64,000 bases of DNA from Chalciporus piperatus (GCA_038093975.1 JBBPTG010000006.1:124001-188000); one strand, 5' to 3'. Shown: positions 10,869 through 23,398, numbered from the stretch's first letter. The notes: generated from the sequence alone by a model not told the origin. Numbers and translations: made by a program.

Positions 10869-13800
10869 ATGTCTGCCTTTAATCGGACCTTCTCGTCTCG
10901 TCTCTCGACCAAAAGCCAAGCTGTGAGCCTTCCATCCTCTCATCCTGCCTAACTTGCTCTTAGCCTGTCTTGTCTATCAGAATGGCCAAACTTCTCCCAC
11001 CACTGAGCAGGCCACGTCAAGCGAACCTGCGACGCACAAAGCGCTACAGGCTGTCAAGGACCTGGTCCGTTCACATCCACCAGGGTCCAGGGCTGTTCCA
11101 GCAATTCTGACATCATTTGTAGATGAGGCGTGCTGCTGAAGACATCAACGAGTCAATGATTGTGAATCCTACTATTTCTTTTTCAGTTCTGGACCTAGCT
11201 CACGGTCTGTCTAGTCTTCAGTGTTGAATGCCATCGAGCATTCGGGTGCCGTCGATGACCGCAAGATGTTGGTGAGCTCGCACACGGCGTGTCCTTGAGG
11301 ACAATTCCAACCTGTTTCTGTCATACTCCAGCTCGAGAATCTTTTGAGCTTCATGGCCAATCATCCATCAGGCAAAATTCAAGATATGGCCCAGAAATTC
11401 GTCATTCAACAATGTGAGCACCCGCGTCTCTACTATTTCTTTCAAGACATATTCATACTATACCAAGTGTACAATGATCTTGCGCATCCGCCTGCGACAT
11501 ACATGGGTCCCGAGTATGCATTCCGTACGGCGGACGGGTCCAACAACAATCCTGATTACCCAAACTTGGGGAAGGCTGGAATGCCCTACTCCCGGTCTGT
11601 GCAACAAGGCAATCCACTTCCGAGAAATCAACTTCCTGATGCCGGATTGGTTTTTGATACTTTGCTTCGTCGCGACAAGGTAGCATTCTGTTAGACAGTT
11701 ACTGAGCTGGATCTGACTTACTTCCTAGTTCCGAAAACACCCTGCGGGTTTATCGTCATTGATGTTTGCCTTCGCAGCCCTCGTTATTCATTCTGTCTTC
11801 CGTACGGATCACAACAATGTGAACATCAACATGACCTCCAGTTATGTGGATCTCGCCCCCCTGTATGGCAACGATCAAGCCATGCAGGATAAGGTACATT
11901 ATTGTTCCTAGATCCTTCTCGGTATGTTGACATGCAACCCAGATCCGGAACAAAGATGGTCGGGGGTGTCTCCACCCCGATACATTTGCAGAGGATCGCT
12001 TGCTTCTCCTCCCCCCGGCTGTAGCGGTTCTCCTGGTTCTTTTCAATCGCAACCACAACGTAGGACCGTCCTCCTCATAACTTGCTCGGTTTAATCGTTC
12101 TTGCTCAGTATATTGCTCGTCGACTCTTGGAGATTAATGAGAGAGGGACATGGGTTGATCCCTCAACGCTTCCGCCTAATGACCCTAAACTGGTGAAGCA
12201 GGAAGAAGGTTCGGTGGTTCCCTAGCTTGTGTTCACTAATGTCTGATCAGCGTCCAGAGATATTCCAGATCGCGCGCCTCTGCAACTGTGCTTGGTTCGC
12301 CGCAGTGGTGTTCTCCGACTATTTCTCCGCCATCTTGGGTCTAGTTCGTCAAGGTTCGAGCTGGAGTTTGGAACCTTTCGGTGAAATGCGTGACAGCAAC
12401 CATGAACTATTCGAGCGTGGTCGTGGCAATGCATGCAGTATCGAGGTTTGTGTGGCCAAACACTTTATTCCGTGATACTCATCAAGTATCCATAGTTCAA
12501 TTGCTTATACAGATGGCATGCGACGACCTCCCTCGAAGATGAGGAGTGGGTCAAGCTTCAGTTTGACAGTCTCTTCCCAGGCAAGGACCCTGAGCAGGTT
12601 ACGGTGGCCGATTTTTACAGGACAGCAGCCAAACTCCAGGCATCAGAGCCTGGTATTGAGCAATGGACATTCGGGAAGTGAGTGGTATCCATAAACTTTG
12701 CTTGTTATCAAGTTACATGTCACTTACCTGGCTGTTATGTAGCTTAACGCGCCAAGACGATGGGACCTTCAAGGACTCAGACCTTGCCAACATTCTGCAG
12801 AACTCGTGTGTGACTTCCGATTGCACTCAACTTTCCCAATGACTGAGCGAGGTATCTAGTACATCTCACCATGCCGCTGCCTTTGGTGCCCGAGGTACAC
12901 CAGGGATCATGCGAATCAACGAGATTATGGGTATCGAGGCCAATCGTGCCTGGGGTGTTTGCTCGCTCAACGATTTCCGCAAGTTCCTGGGCTTGAAAAG
13001 TGAGTATCAACCGCGAGATTCGAACCAAACCTAACTATGGATTCTTAGCATACTCAAGTTTCGAGGAGTGGAACCCGGACAAGGAAGTTGCCGCTGCCGC
13101 CGAGAAGCTCTACGGCCACATCGATAACTTGGAGTTGTACGCCGGCCTTCAAGCCGAAGACACGAAACCTCTCATCGAGGGCGCAGGCCTTTGCCCTGGC
13201 TACAGCATCTCTCGCGCCATTCTCTCGGATGCCATTGCCCTCACTCGTGGTGACCGGTTCTACACGCAGGACTTCACGCCCTATAACATGACCTCCTGGG
13301 GCTTTGCTGACTGTCAGCGTGATCCCAATGGTTGGGGTTTCGGCTCCACCCTTGGTCGTCTCTTCCTTCGTGCTCTTCCAAACGACTACGACGAAAAGTC
13401 AGTGTACACTTGGTTCCCGCTCATGCACCCAGAAGCTATGGAAAAGAACCTCAAGAACCTCGGCAAGCTGAACGAATACTCACTTGAACGTCCCAAGAAG
13501 AGTGCTTCCCCCACCACTGTCAAGGGCTATATTGAGGTTGGTGAGGTGCTTCGGGATGACCAAGCGTTCACCATGGTGGCCGAGGAGCGTGCCAAGGAGG
13601 TCATCAAGGGCAAAGGGTAACCATTCCACCGACCTTGTGATATTCTCAGAACTGATATATTGTCCTTTGCCAGGTTCTTCTCTGCTTCTTCCGATACCGC
13701 GAAGGTGCAGAAGGAATTCATCAAGGCCTTGGCTCCTTCCCCCGAAGCCATTGACAAGATTGGACAATACTTCTACAAGAAGACTTCCGAGCTGATTTCG

Positions 13801-15132
13801 GCTTCCTCCTACTCGCTCGTCAACTCGAATACTAAGAGTGTCAACATTGTTCGCGATGTTTTGAAGCTCGTCCCTGTTTACTGGGCTGCCTCCGAAATCG
13901 TGTGTTTGGTCTTCACTGCCAGCTTTATGCCTTTTGACAACTAATTACCCTCAGGCTGGTATTCCACTCAAGGAAAAACGCGACGGAGCTGGCGTGTACA
14001 CTCCCCAAGAGTTGTACGACATCCTAGGTGAAATTTACCAGTCAGTGAATGCTCACTTTGTCCGTTGCACCCTTATCGATCGCATCCCAGATTTATCTTC
14101 CTAGATATCGAACCTGCCAAGTACATGACCTTGAAGACGAAGGTCAAGGGGCATATTGAGGAGCTTTCTCACCGCATCAAGGCCTCCTCTTTCGGTGTTG
14201 CAGGAAGCCGGGTTCGTAACACGTTTTTCTTTCCGTCAATGTCACCTCATTCATCGCCTTGATCCCGCAGGTGTCCATCGCTGGAATCCGCGGCACGCTC
14301 TCTGGGAAGAAAAAGAGTGTACAGAACGAGCTTTTGAAGCGTCTCTTCGAGCTCGGCCACGACAATGAGCCGATTGTGAACGAGATTCTGGCTCTCATGG
14401 TCGGTGTTACGGTGGAGGTGTCACTTGGTACGTGCACATGGTTGTATTGCCGGGGGGGGTGCTTACTTTCGATGGATAGCATTGGCAAACGTGGTCAACC
14501 TTTTCCTTGATACCGAGGAGAAATCGACTTTCCGCACTCAGGCAATGAGCGTCGACGCCAAGGACGTAAACGCACTTGAGGCATATGTCATCGAAGCTTT
14601 GAGTGAGTCTAATATCCCATACGCCAATCCGTTTCTAATCGTCTTTCGTAGGAATCGATCCACCCTTCGCTGGAGTGTCTTGTGTTGCCAAGAAGGACCA
14701 CACTGTTGGTTCTCTTGTGGTCCAACAAGGGGAGCGTCTTTTCTTGGACGTTGCTGGTGCCAGCATGAACGTGAGCGAACTCTGATTGTCCAACGTGTGT
14801 GGTCGTTCTCATTTTTGACATAGGAGGAGGCCTTCCCCGACCCCACCACCTTTGATGCGACCCGATCCCCACGCGAAAGATATCTTCGAGCAGATGTTGC
14901 CTTCAAGGTCGTCGGCGCCGACATCGCATACAAACCGATCGTCCAAGTGCTCCGCAGTATCCTCTCCCTGAAGAATGTTCGCCGTGGTCCTGGACAATCT
15001 GGGAAGCTCCAGCGCTTCCGGGATGCCTCCTTCAAGGACCTGCACTATGTTTACCTGAACAACCAGCAGTCGCGTTCTCCTTGGCCAACGAACTTGGTTA
15101 TCATGTACGACGCTCCTTCATCTAGTGCTTGA
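10869..15132 (+). CDS. Ppo-type fatty-acid dioxygenase (linoleate diol synthase family) with degenerate P450 domain
   Basis: The gene has many exons from ATG 10869 (MSAFNRTFSSRLSTKSQA) to TGA 15130-15132. The N-terminal half is an animal-peroxidase-like heme dioxygenase. It has HPPATYMGPEYAFRTADGSN, the distal-histidine segment LVIHSVFRTDHNN (His codon 11789-11791), the SSYVDLAPLYG motif, and the catalytic Tyr/proximal His motif YRWH at 12508-12519, intact after splicing. Such enzymes turn linoleic acid into hydroperoxy oxylipins (psi factors) that signal in fungal development. The C-terminal half is P450-like. It keeps the ExxR motif (EALRIDPPF), but the region that should hold the heme-thiolate cysteine reads RERYLRADVAFKVVGADIAY, without a cysteine. 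Isomerase or diol synthase activity is therefore unlikely, and I infer a dioxygenase-only enzyme. The C-terminus (RGPGQSGKLQRFRD, SPWPTNLVIMYD) suits basidiomycete Ppo proteins. Confidence 0.9.
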
Positions 15133-15639
15133 GTTAGTGGACTGGAAAACTTGAATACCCCCGCTTATTTTGCTGAGGCATCCATTTTTACTTGCTAATG
15201 TATTCAGTAATTGTATGTCCTCGCACGTTTGTCGGTTATACTAGTAGCACGCTTTGTGCTTTTGTATGGTTGGTGTGAGCCTTGTGAGCAGAACAGGTCT
15301 CTGTTGATCGAGCACAGGCGCCACGCTGTTGGGACACTGCTCAACGTATCAGATGATAGTACGTAGCAGTATGCAGGTGCATTGCAGGGACGCCCATCAC
15401 ACGGCCGTGGTGACATATCGGGCCGTCTGATGCGCAGTCTGATGACGCAGCCTCAGCTTGTGTCCGATCCCGCGTATTCACAGCATTTCCATCTCGGATT
15501 GCTTCATTTATTAAAGTACTGCGTCTCGCCCGCTGCCTACATTCCTCCCTCCTTGTTCTTACTCTGCCCATTCCGCCGTAGTACTAGCCCTACCTTCAAA
15601 GTATAATCAACCACTGTCTATGCAACTAGACCTATCCTC
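15133..15639. other. Intergenic region, Ppo to Lpl1-like gene
   Basis: Plus-strand genes flank this stretch. It should hold the Ppo 3' end and the promoter of the next gene. No RNA gene, repeat or convincing reading frame was seen. Confidence 0.45.
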
Positions 15640-17310
15640 ATGGCCGACGTCCATCTACTAGTCCTCATCCATGGCATGTGGGGAAATCCCTCCCACCTTG
15701 CTCATATGGCAAAGATAATCCGTGAGGTCAAAGGCAGTATAGAGGATGCTGTTTCCGACGGGCCTCAGCTTGCCGTCCTGGTCGCCGAAACAAATCGCGA
15801 CGAGTCGACATATGATGGAATCGACTGGGGTAGTGAGAGAGTTGCTCAGGAGGTGTGTTATCCTTCTCACATATGCACCGAGTGCGATTCGTTCTGACCC
15901 GAACTTCCCAGATTCTTGATGAAGTCAAGAAGTACGAGGACCAAGGGAGAAAAGTCACCCGCTTCTCAGTAATGGGCTATAGCTTAGGAGGCCTACTTGC
16001 GCGATATGTGATTGGGTATGCCATAACCTTTCTCGCGCTGCATGTGTGTGTGTTGAACCCGAGCCCGTTAGCATCTTACACCAGAACAAGTTCTTCGACA
16101 AAATAACACCCGTCAATTTCAACACTGTAGCTACACCCCACATAGGCATACCTAGATTCCCTTCCACCCTCTCTACGATCGCGAATTTCATCGGTCCAAG
16201 GTTTCTCTCTCGGACTGGAGAACAGTTCTTCTGTGTCGACAAGTGGTCACCAAAGGGTAGGCCTCTAATAGAGGTTCTTGCCGATCCAGGTGAGCACGTT
16301 TTCTCCATCCAGCATACGCGTGTTCTTACAAACCTTGCGTAGACCGCATTTTCTATCAAGCTCTTCTGCTATTCCCTAACATCACAATTTACGCAAACAC
16401 GTGAGCCAAAAAAGCGTTCGATGAGTGCAATGCTCATTATCCTGCAGGATCAATGACCTCACAGTCCCTTACGTGACTGCTGCAATCGAGAAGATAGACG
16501 TGTTTGGTGAATACGAGACGAATGGGATCCAAGTGTATGCATTTTAATGACGAAATCTCGAACCAAGCACTCACCCTTGTTTAGAGAGTTCCACGAAGAG
16601 TATAAACATGTCATTAAGTCGTATGGGATGTCGTCTTCGCCTCCGCCCCCAAGGGAACGACCAAGTTTCTTTAAGAGAATCCAGAACATGACACCCCCTG
16701 TGCCCCCTCTTCTTCAACGCGGATTTCCTCTAAACATCGTCAGTCAATTGAGATCTACTGCTGCCCGCACAGCTCATGGCATTCTTATTCACAGCTGATT
16801 TATGCGCTCCTTCCAATATTATTCCCTGCTTTCATTTCTCTGGCACTCCTTCGTCTCTCAATCTCGTCCCGTAACTCACGGAATCGATTAAAGGCCCTTG
16901 AACTCGAGACGTCGAACAAGGAGAGACTTGCACATGTGATAGCCAAGCTCGAAACCGAGATTGAAAGCGTCGTCGCCGATTTATATGATGATGCCCAGGG
17001 CACCCCTTCCTCTCCTTCTCTCGCGCCCGTCAAAGAACCTGCCAATGGCTCCTTACAAGATACACTAGATCCGAACCGTTTCCAAACAAAATCTGCCCAA
17101 CCACCTCCATCCCAGCCTCTGCTGACTGCCGCGCAACTCCGCTCCATCGATAACCTCAACAAGATACCACAGCTAAAGAAGGAACGTGCCTTCTTTGCGG
17201 GTGTTCGAAATGCGCATGCTATGGTCGTATGTCGGGATGTCAAGAACTTTAAGTTCCATTTCGAAGGGGAAGGTGTCCTACGACATTGGGCGGATCACTT
17301 TGAGCTATAG
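15640..17310 (+). CDS. DUF676 serine hydrolase, Lpl1/Rog1-like (phospho)lipase
   Basis: The start MADVHLLVLIHGMWGNPSHL contains the oxyanion-hole HG motif of alpha/beta hydrolases. The nucleophile elbow GYSLGG follows at about 15976 (VTRFSVMGYSLGGLLARYVI). The NTVATPHIGIPRF segment is typical of DUF676. The catalytic Asp probably lies in IYANTINDLTVPYVTAAI. Further on, a hydrophobic stretch (ALLPILFPAFISLALL, near 16805) could insert in a membrane and is followed by a charged region with a possible coiled coil. The protein ends GVLRHWADHFEL. In yeast the related Lpl1 is a phospholipase on lipid droplets and Rog1 is a monoacylglycerol lipase; which activity applies here cannot be told. About seven short introns are needed. 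Confidence 0.85.
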
Positions 17311-17804
17311 CCATGACTACCCTTGGACTACCTGAACCTTTTATATCCTTATGTGAGGGTTACTTCACCATTAGAATCTTAGACAGGGACTCTAGAATTC
17401 GACACAAGAGTGTATAATTGTCCGCCGAGCTTATCTATCGTACAGGCTTTTTGTTCGGCGTTATGGAGCTTCAAAGTTGCTTGAAAGAGTAACTCTCTTG
17501 CTTCATTCGATCGTTTCTATTGCAGTATATTGTCTCGTGCCACAAGGTCGTTCACAAGGTTACACAAAGGTTGCATGACTTGCATTGTGCTCATTAACCA
17601 GTGCATGCCGAGAGGTAACGATCGACGAGAATGGGTATTGAACAAAGAGCAAAGTCGGTCCTCCGGGCCACTAACTCCTGAGCCACTCGTCTGGCAGCGT
17701 CTTTTGGTATAAAAGCACCTTCATGGGTCCATAGCAACAAGTTGTCCTCTCTTCCCAAACCTCCAATTCCTTCGGGGAGAGCTCAAGCGCTCGTATCGAC
17801 CAAG
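17311..17804. other. Intergenic region with the promoter of the next gene
   Basis: Nothing gene-like is visible apart from a TATA box at 17708-17715. Confidence 0.45.
17708..17715 (+). promoter_or_regulatory. TATA box (TATAAAAG)
   Basis: A canonical TATAAAAG octamer lies 97 nt upstream of the ATG at 17805, a normal spacing for a fungal promoter. Confidence 0.55.
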
Positions 17805-19742
17805 ATGCCTGCCATACGACCAGTCAAGGCGCTCGGGAGTCTCTCGCTTGTAACGCACGCGAACATTCCAAGCAGTGAGTACCCCACGACCCACGCGACT
17901 AGCACGGTGGCACTTGAGCTGACCGTATAATATCGACGAACAGAAGTGATCACAGAGCTTGCTTATATCACCGACGAGCGTTTGAACACCCCTGAAATGA
18001 GCGGTGGTGATTCCATCCAGTCGGATGCGCCGCTCGATGTGTCATTTGAAGAGTTCATGAACGGGGGTTAATCTGGCTATCCTTTGTGTTAGCTCTGGCT
18101 CACCACCGGTTACATACTTGGTTATTGCGACAGTGAATTCTCGAGGTAAAAACACCAAGGCAAAACAAAGGAAGATGACTGCCGAGCAAGCAGATGCTAT
18201 ATTGCTAGTCATGGTATAACATTCTCGCACTTCCTGTGAGGGCTCCATTAACGGCAACGGTTCTACCGTAGGTTCAAAAAGGTCACGTCGAACTGATCGT
18301 GAGCCAGGACGATCCCTCCACGATTGAGACAGTTAGGATACTCCCAGAGGCAAAGAAGATGTGGGTGATGCTTTCTCTAATCGAAATAGAAGTACGTCAT
18401 CATGCTCACATGTTGACAGACTTGCGGCTTTCCTTCCCAAATTACGAGGATACGGAGATATTCCGTACGACCAAGAGTACCGAGGTGCCATCGCACTGGC
18501 CAAACGCCACTTCTTCCCCAGCGGGAGAGCGCCTACGAAGCGACAGGTAGTGTCCCACTGTAATCTGCCCGTCGTTATCCCCACTCATCCGTTTTGTTGT
18601 TTAGTTGATGGAGTTGCTTCTCCAGTCTTACCAGGAGAGGAGGGAGCTTAGGTTACGTTTGCAAGCTCCCGTTCAACGTCCAACAATGCGGACTTTGAGT
18701 ATTCAAACGAGCTTGGCAAAGATCGAGACTGGTGTTCCGTCGGACACTAGAGCAGCGGACGAAATGGAAGAGGATCAGCCAGTCGACCACTTTGGTATAC
18801 CAGAAACGGTCGACCAGCAGGGCGACGGATCGCCGCAGAACGACGACATTGAGGTTGACGTGCAATCTAATCCAGCAGCTCCTTCGGCGAATCAGAGTTC
18901 GTAAGTGCTTCCATCTTTCTACAAGAAATACACATCCAATAAACGGGGTTTCAGTAACAACGACCACGATCGCGACATGTCTTCTAAACCTGAAAGAGAA
19001 CCAACAGCACCGATCGCCCCTTGTACTCCGTGAGTGCCATAAAGGAAATGCCCGCAGCCAAGACCTGACCGCGAGGTTCTGCGTTCCTGAATTAGAGCAC
19101 CTACGAGACACGTCAATCCTTATATGACCCCGGTCTCGAATCCCCGGCGCGGCGATCACGCAAGGGCTGTACCACCCGATCCATCGCCCACTCCTTCGAC
19201 CAGCGCAGCTCCGATGGTCTTTCCCGATATAGGATGCTGCGTCGAAGGAAGCGTCAGAGATGAATTGTTGCAAGCGACCGCCACGTATGGGGGTGCGCTG
19301 GTCCTCATCTCTGCGAGGTACGAGTCCGAGCTTAAGAGGGTGAGTATATCAATATGTTTTATTTGTTTTTTCCTAAAGTAGTTTAACACTGTTTCTGTTT
19401 AGGCAAAAATCTTGGAGGGTGAAACGAAGGATTTCAAGAGGAAATTGGATCGCACCCAGAGAAAGCTTCACAAAACTGAGTTACAACTACGAGAATCCAA
19501 CACTAAGACATGGATGATAACCCAGTGGGTGAGATCAGTATTTGGACAGATGAATTGGATTTGGGGGCAGGTAGGAAACCTCAATGTACGTGCTCCCGTT
19601 CCCTGGAACTGTCTTGATGTTGTTAAGTATTGTCTGTGATCAGGAGATGCTGGATAGTTGGAACGAGCCGATCACTGGCAGCATCGACGAAACCGACGAC
19701 ACGGACACCGAAGAGTGGGTGGTACACGACGGGCAGTGGTAA
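17805..19742 (+). CDS. Uncharacterised multi-exon protein with C-terminal coiled coil
   Basis: I do not recognise this gene. A chain of exons can be followed from ATG 17805 (MPAIRPVKALGSLSLVTHAN). It passes through introns 17875-17943 and 18067-18133 to VNSRGKNTKAKQRKMTAEQA, then to YRGAIALAKRHFFPSGRAPT and an acidic, Gln/Pro-rich section (about 18600-18900). It ends with a charged helical segment (EGETKDFKRKLDRTQRKLHK, about 19415-19480) and EMLDSWNEPITGSIDETDDT, TAA at 19740-19742. The C-terminal part has the heptad-like charge pattern of a coiled coil. The frame change near 18390 was not resolved: the only nearby GT...AG gap is about 28 nt. The gene may therefore be mis-joined, two genes, or a decaying copy. 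No domain-based function can be proposed. Confidence 0.45.
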
Positions 19743-22081
19743 ACCATTGACCCCGTTCGAAGGCAGTGTATAGCGTATTATTTGTGTAGGATAAAGTGTA
19801 TTCCAGGTCTCTTGCTTTCTCTCTTCAGCTGTACGCGTGCTCGATCTGTACAACAATTACTGTGCACCCACTGCAGGGACCCTGTGGCAGATATTCAATT
19901 AATTTTACAACCAAGGTAGTGCTGAGGATTATAATGATACAACACGCGCGATTATAACGATCTTGCTCTACTCGAGACCAGTCCGTGAAGAGAGCCCGAC
20001 TACAACCAACCAATGTCCTAGAAAGCAGAACAAGATGCAAAAAAGTCCACGTCCATACTGTAATGCTATAAGAATAATCTTGAAGCGTACTAACTTGAAG
20101 CGCGTAGCGCCATCATAGTGGTCGTGCCTTAGATCGTATGCATCATCACCAAGAGGGAACTCGGGAGAGGATCAAGCAAACATCACGCTGCGGCGACGTG
20201 ACGTGACAAGGATAAAGTCCGGTGGGAGGATGGATGTTCGCTGAGGTTTGCGAGTTACCCCGGTGACCCGTTTCCAAGCACCGACGATCCTGCGTTCGAT
20301 GAATCGCGTGCAGGAGAAGCGGGTCTTATGTCTACACCCAATCGATATAGGTGAGTCGAGATATCTTGGCGGAGTGGTTTGCGCCACCTACATTGGTTTC
20401 GTCTCCACGACCCAGTTCTCGGAGGTGTGGTAAGCACGGCAGGGAGCACCAATAGTCATGGGTAATGAGTTGGATTATATCAGGGGAAGTGTAGGTTGTA
20501 AAGACGGGCGAGGTTTAGATGCACAGGTAGAAAAAGACGTTACAATCGTCGCAGACGAGAAAAGAGTGGATTGTCCGATCTCTCAGAGAACGGTATTAGG
20601 GAGGTTTTGTGGTAGGTGAATGCGATGGATCGCAATGAGAAAAGGACGTACCACCATGCAGTTCTTATACAGTGGCAGAAGCGATGCAACAAAGCCTGTA
20701 GGAATGTATTCCATTGTTTAAGCCAAGGAGATTCATTGTCTTCACTCGCGAAGAATGGAAACGCTTCCAATTGGAAGCGCTCTCAAACAAAAAGGGATTG
20801 TACAATACCTGCCTTATTTAGATACACTCTCTTAGGTCTTCCGAAGTGAGGCCGACACCCACAAATCAATTAATCACAGGTCATCACAGGCTGTCTGAAT
20901 GAAGTACGGATCGGGTCGATTGAAAGCCCCAGGACCAGACACCAGATGGTATGAGCGGGGAATAGAACTTATCGACTCACTTGCCTGAGCTTTCATATCC
21001 GGTGAACGCGATGCATGCGTGGGGATTGACAGGTTGCATAGAAGACGGCCATCGACCATCCTCGCTTGATGGACGCACTGCACCGCAGCATGGCACTTTG
21101 AGGCCATATAATGACAAATCTTGGACCCAAGTTACGTTCGAATGCTTACAGCAGTGAAGAGGGGGATGTTTAGTTTACGTGACAGTTTCCAGGGATTCCG
21201 GAAGTCGAAACTCCAGCTGGATCAATCATCCACACATTGATGATCTGTCATGACCCACATGCTTGCTCCTAACCTCTGACTCCGTCGGGATTAAGCATGA
21301 ATTGGGGAACTCACCATCGGGTGGACTCGGATTTGAACCACTTTGAATTACACGAGCCACGGGCAGCCTGCATGCAGATGCTTTCGTTAGGAAAGAGTTG
21401 TACTCCATGTGGGCCAACACATGCCGATGTCCAAGGAGATATATATCTAGCTGAAAACGACGTGGGCACCAGACAATCAGATGAGTCCGCGCAATGATTT
21501 TACGACGTTTGGTGACGTGAGCAAAACGTGAGTATGATTGCGGGGCAGGCCTGGCGGCGGGCGAAGGACAGGTGGTGATAAACTCATGCCAGCAGGGCCG
21601 AGTTTCCGAAATCCATTGATCATCGTCACGGCTGTCGAGTCGTCGATGATGATTTTTGCCTCATCAAGTCTGCGTAAGTAGAGTTGACTGGTACGAGTTG
21701 GCATGGCAAGACTGAGATCAAGGATGGAGACTCGAGTACTCATCGATCATCCGCTATGATACGCTGGATATCCTAACCGCCAGTGGATTGCATGACCGTG
21801 ACACGAGTGTTCGGCCACCCTGCACAGCCACTCCTCGTTACGTAATACGGATTGGGGTCAGCAAGTTACAAACCAACCAACTGACGCGCAGTTATATGAG
21901 TCCTACCGAACTCGCCCCCGCCGCAAACGAGTCCGGACGTGCATATGTGTACCCGCAATACCTTCTCCGTACCGTTCACCACAGCTGCAAAGTACACGTC
22001 TTCAACCGTATCAATCCGCGTTTGCAGGCTCCCACCCCCGACCAGCAAAATTTCGTGCCCCTTGCCATCTCTGTACTCCCA
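19743..22081. other. Gene-poor region, about 2.3 kb
   Basis: Only short, overlapping frames without recognisable motifs occur here, on both strands. No tRNA, repeat array or transposon end was identified. A T-arm-like string near 21320-21340 does not fold into a tRNA. The right end should include the promoter and leader of the following Ser/Pro-rich gene, whose frame is open upstream to an earlier ATG at 21896. Confidence 0.4.
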
Positions 22082-22951
22082 ATGCTGCATCCATCGCGGT
22101 CACAGTCGTATGGCGATACCTCCTCCTCAAATCACCGCTACACCAACCCTCCCCCTCTCCCCGGGGTCGCGGCCACCGCGTCCAAGTTCTTCGTATCCAT
22201 GCGAAAGTCACTCAGCCCCCAAACCTCGCCGCGAAGGAAGAACGCCGGGAATCAAGTCCGTCACTCTATATTCAACGTTCATCTTCCAGTTCTTACATCC
22301 TTCTCTGATCAGCGTGCTGCAATGTATTCTACCCCTGAGGAGAGACCCCCATATAATCCCTCACGCGCTGCCCGCTCGCGTCATCTCGATTCCTCGGCAA
22401 ACCGTCCAACCATAGAGCAGATTGCCATGGGTCTTCATGTTTCCCGCACCCCTCATCTCAGAGCCATTCCCAACCCACTCCAGCTACACTCACTCCCCTC
22501 TTCTCCCTCGCGCCGCAGCTTAAATCCCCCCGTCCTGGCCACCCATGCATCGCCATATGACCGCCTAGACACCTCAACGTCCTCATCACAGTACCGCACG
22601 CGACACAGCCTTCCTCCGCCCCCATCACGATCTTCAATGAAGAAAACGAGTACGTCTGTCTCGACCCTTGCCCCACCGCAGCAGCATTATCTCTCTTCAG
22701 GCGCTTCCCCATCAATATCCACGGTTACCTCGGGGGGGTCTGCTACGCCAGAGTCATCTCGACCCTTGTCATCCCTGAGACTTCGAGTGTCCAAATTTAT
22801 ACCAGGCTACCGACCTTCGAGCCTGTCATCCTCACTCGGACGCGCGAGCTCGTTCACGTCGTCTGCGAGTGATAGCACAAGACCAATGACTCCACGGAAA
22901 GCAGTTCGATTTTCTTCTAGCGTACTTGGGATGGACGAGCAGTCGTCTTGA
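22082..22951 (+). CDS. Ser/Pro-rich basidiomycete protein of unknown function
   Basis: The frame is open far upstream, but the ATG at 22082 (MLHPSRSQSYGDTSSSNHRY) gives a compositionally uniform protein of about 290 residues. An earlier in-frame ATG lies at 21896. The sequence is rich in Ser, Pro and Arg and is predicted to be disordered. One conserved-looking block is RPTIEQIAMGLHVSRTPHLR. Near the C-terminus, PRKAVRFSSSVLG contains KAVRF, which matches the RVxF docking motif for protein phosphatase 1. A 57-nt stretch at 22256-22312 begins GT, ends AG and is a multiple of three without a stop. It may be an intron, giving either of two protein lengths. The function is unknown. Confidence 0.6.
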   Translation: MLHPSRSQSYGDTSSSNHRYTNPPPLPGVAATASKFFVSMRKSLSPQTSPRRKNAGNQVRHSIFNVHLPVLTSFSDQRAAMYSTPEERPPYNPSRAARSRHLDSSANRPTIEQIAMGLHVSRTPHLRAIPNPLQLHSLPSSPSRRSLNPPVLATHASPYDRLDTSTSSSQYRTRHSLPPPPSRSSMKKTSTSVSTLAPPQQHYLSSGASPSISTVTSGGSATPESSRPLSSLRLRVSKFIPGYRPSSLSSSLGRASSFTSSASDSTRPMTPRKAVRFSSSVLGMDEQSS

Positions 22952-23398
22952 CCCTATAGATTCTTTTGGATTCACACACGCTAGTAGATTGACGTCCACA
23001 TTGTACGAGTCTCATCTGTTTTTCTACGTTGCATTGCATTTTTATTACGATCCACGCGCAGGGATTCTCGTTAGTACTACCACACTTAACCTATTTTTTG
23101 ATTTATTATTCACTGTAGCACACCTTTTACCATCTGAATTCGTTTCTGCATCACTATTTAGTTGAGCCACTGAGCGCTGAGATGTATGTCATCACGTCAA
23201 CTGTGGCTGTGAGCTGATGCTTCCGCGACACCTCCTCAAGCCTGTCTGCTTCCGGTGTTGCGCTTTTCTTTGTGAACTCAACTCTCCTAGGAGTCTTCAG
23301 CTTTCTCCGCAGCGATATCACGTTAGATTTACAGCGACATCTCTTTCAATTCCTAACGAATCTTTACGCCAAACTCGACGTCAACATCTCAGATCCAC
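22952..23398. other. Intergenic region, Ser/Pro-rich gene to DnaJ gene
   Basis: An AT-rich 3' region is followed by a C/T-rich leader typical of fungal promoters just before the DnaJ start. No other feature was seen. Confidence 0.45.

Noticed and set aside
21320..21345. TTCAAAT string resembling a tRNA B box
   Set aside because: The flanking five bases do not pair, so no T stem forms, and no cloverleaf can be drawn around it.
21788..22081. N-terminal extension of the Ser/Pro-rich protein to the upstream edge of the open frame
   Set aside because: The frame begins at a TTG codon, the composition differs from the rest, and in-frame ATGs lie at 21896 and 22082; the latter fits best.
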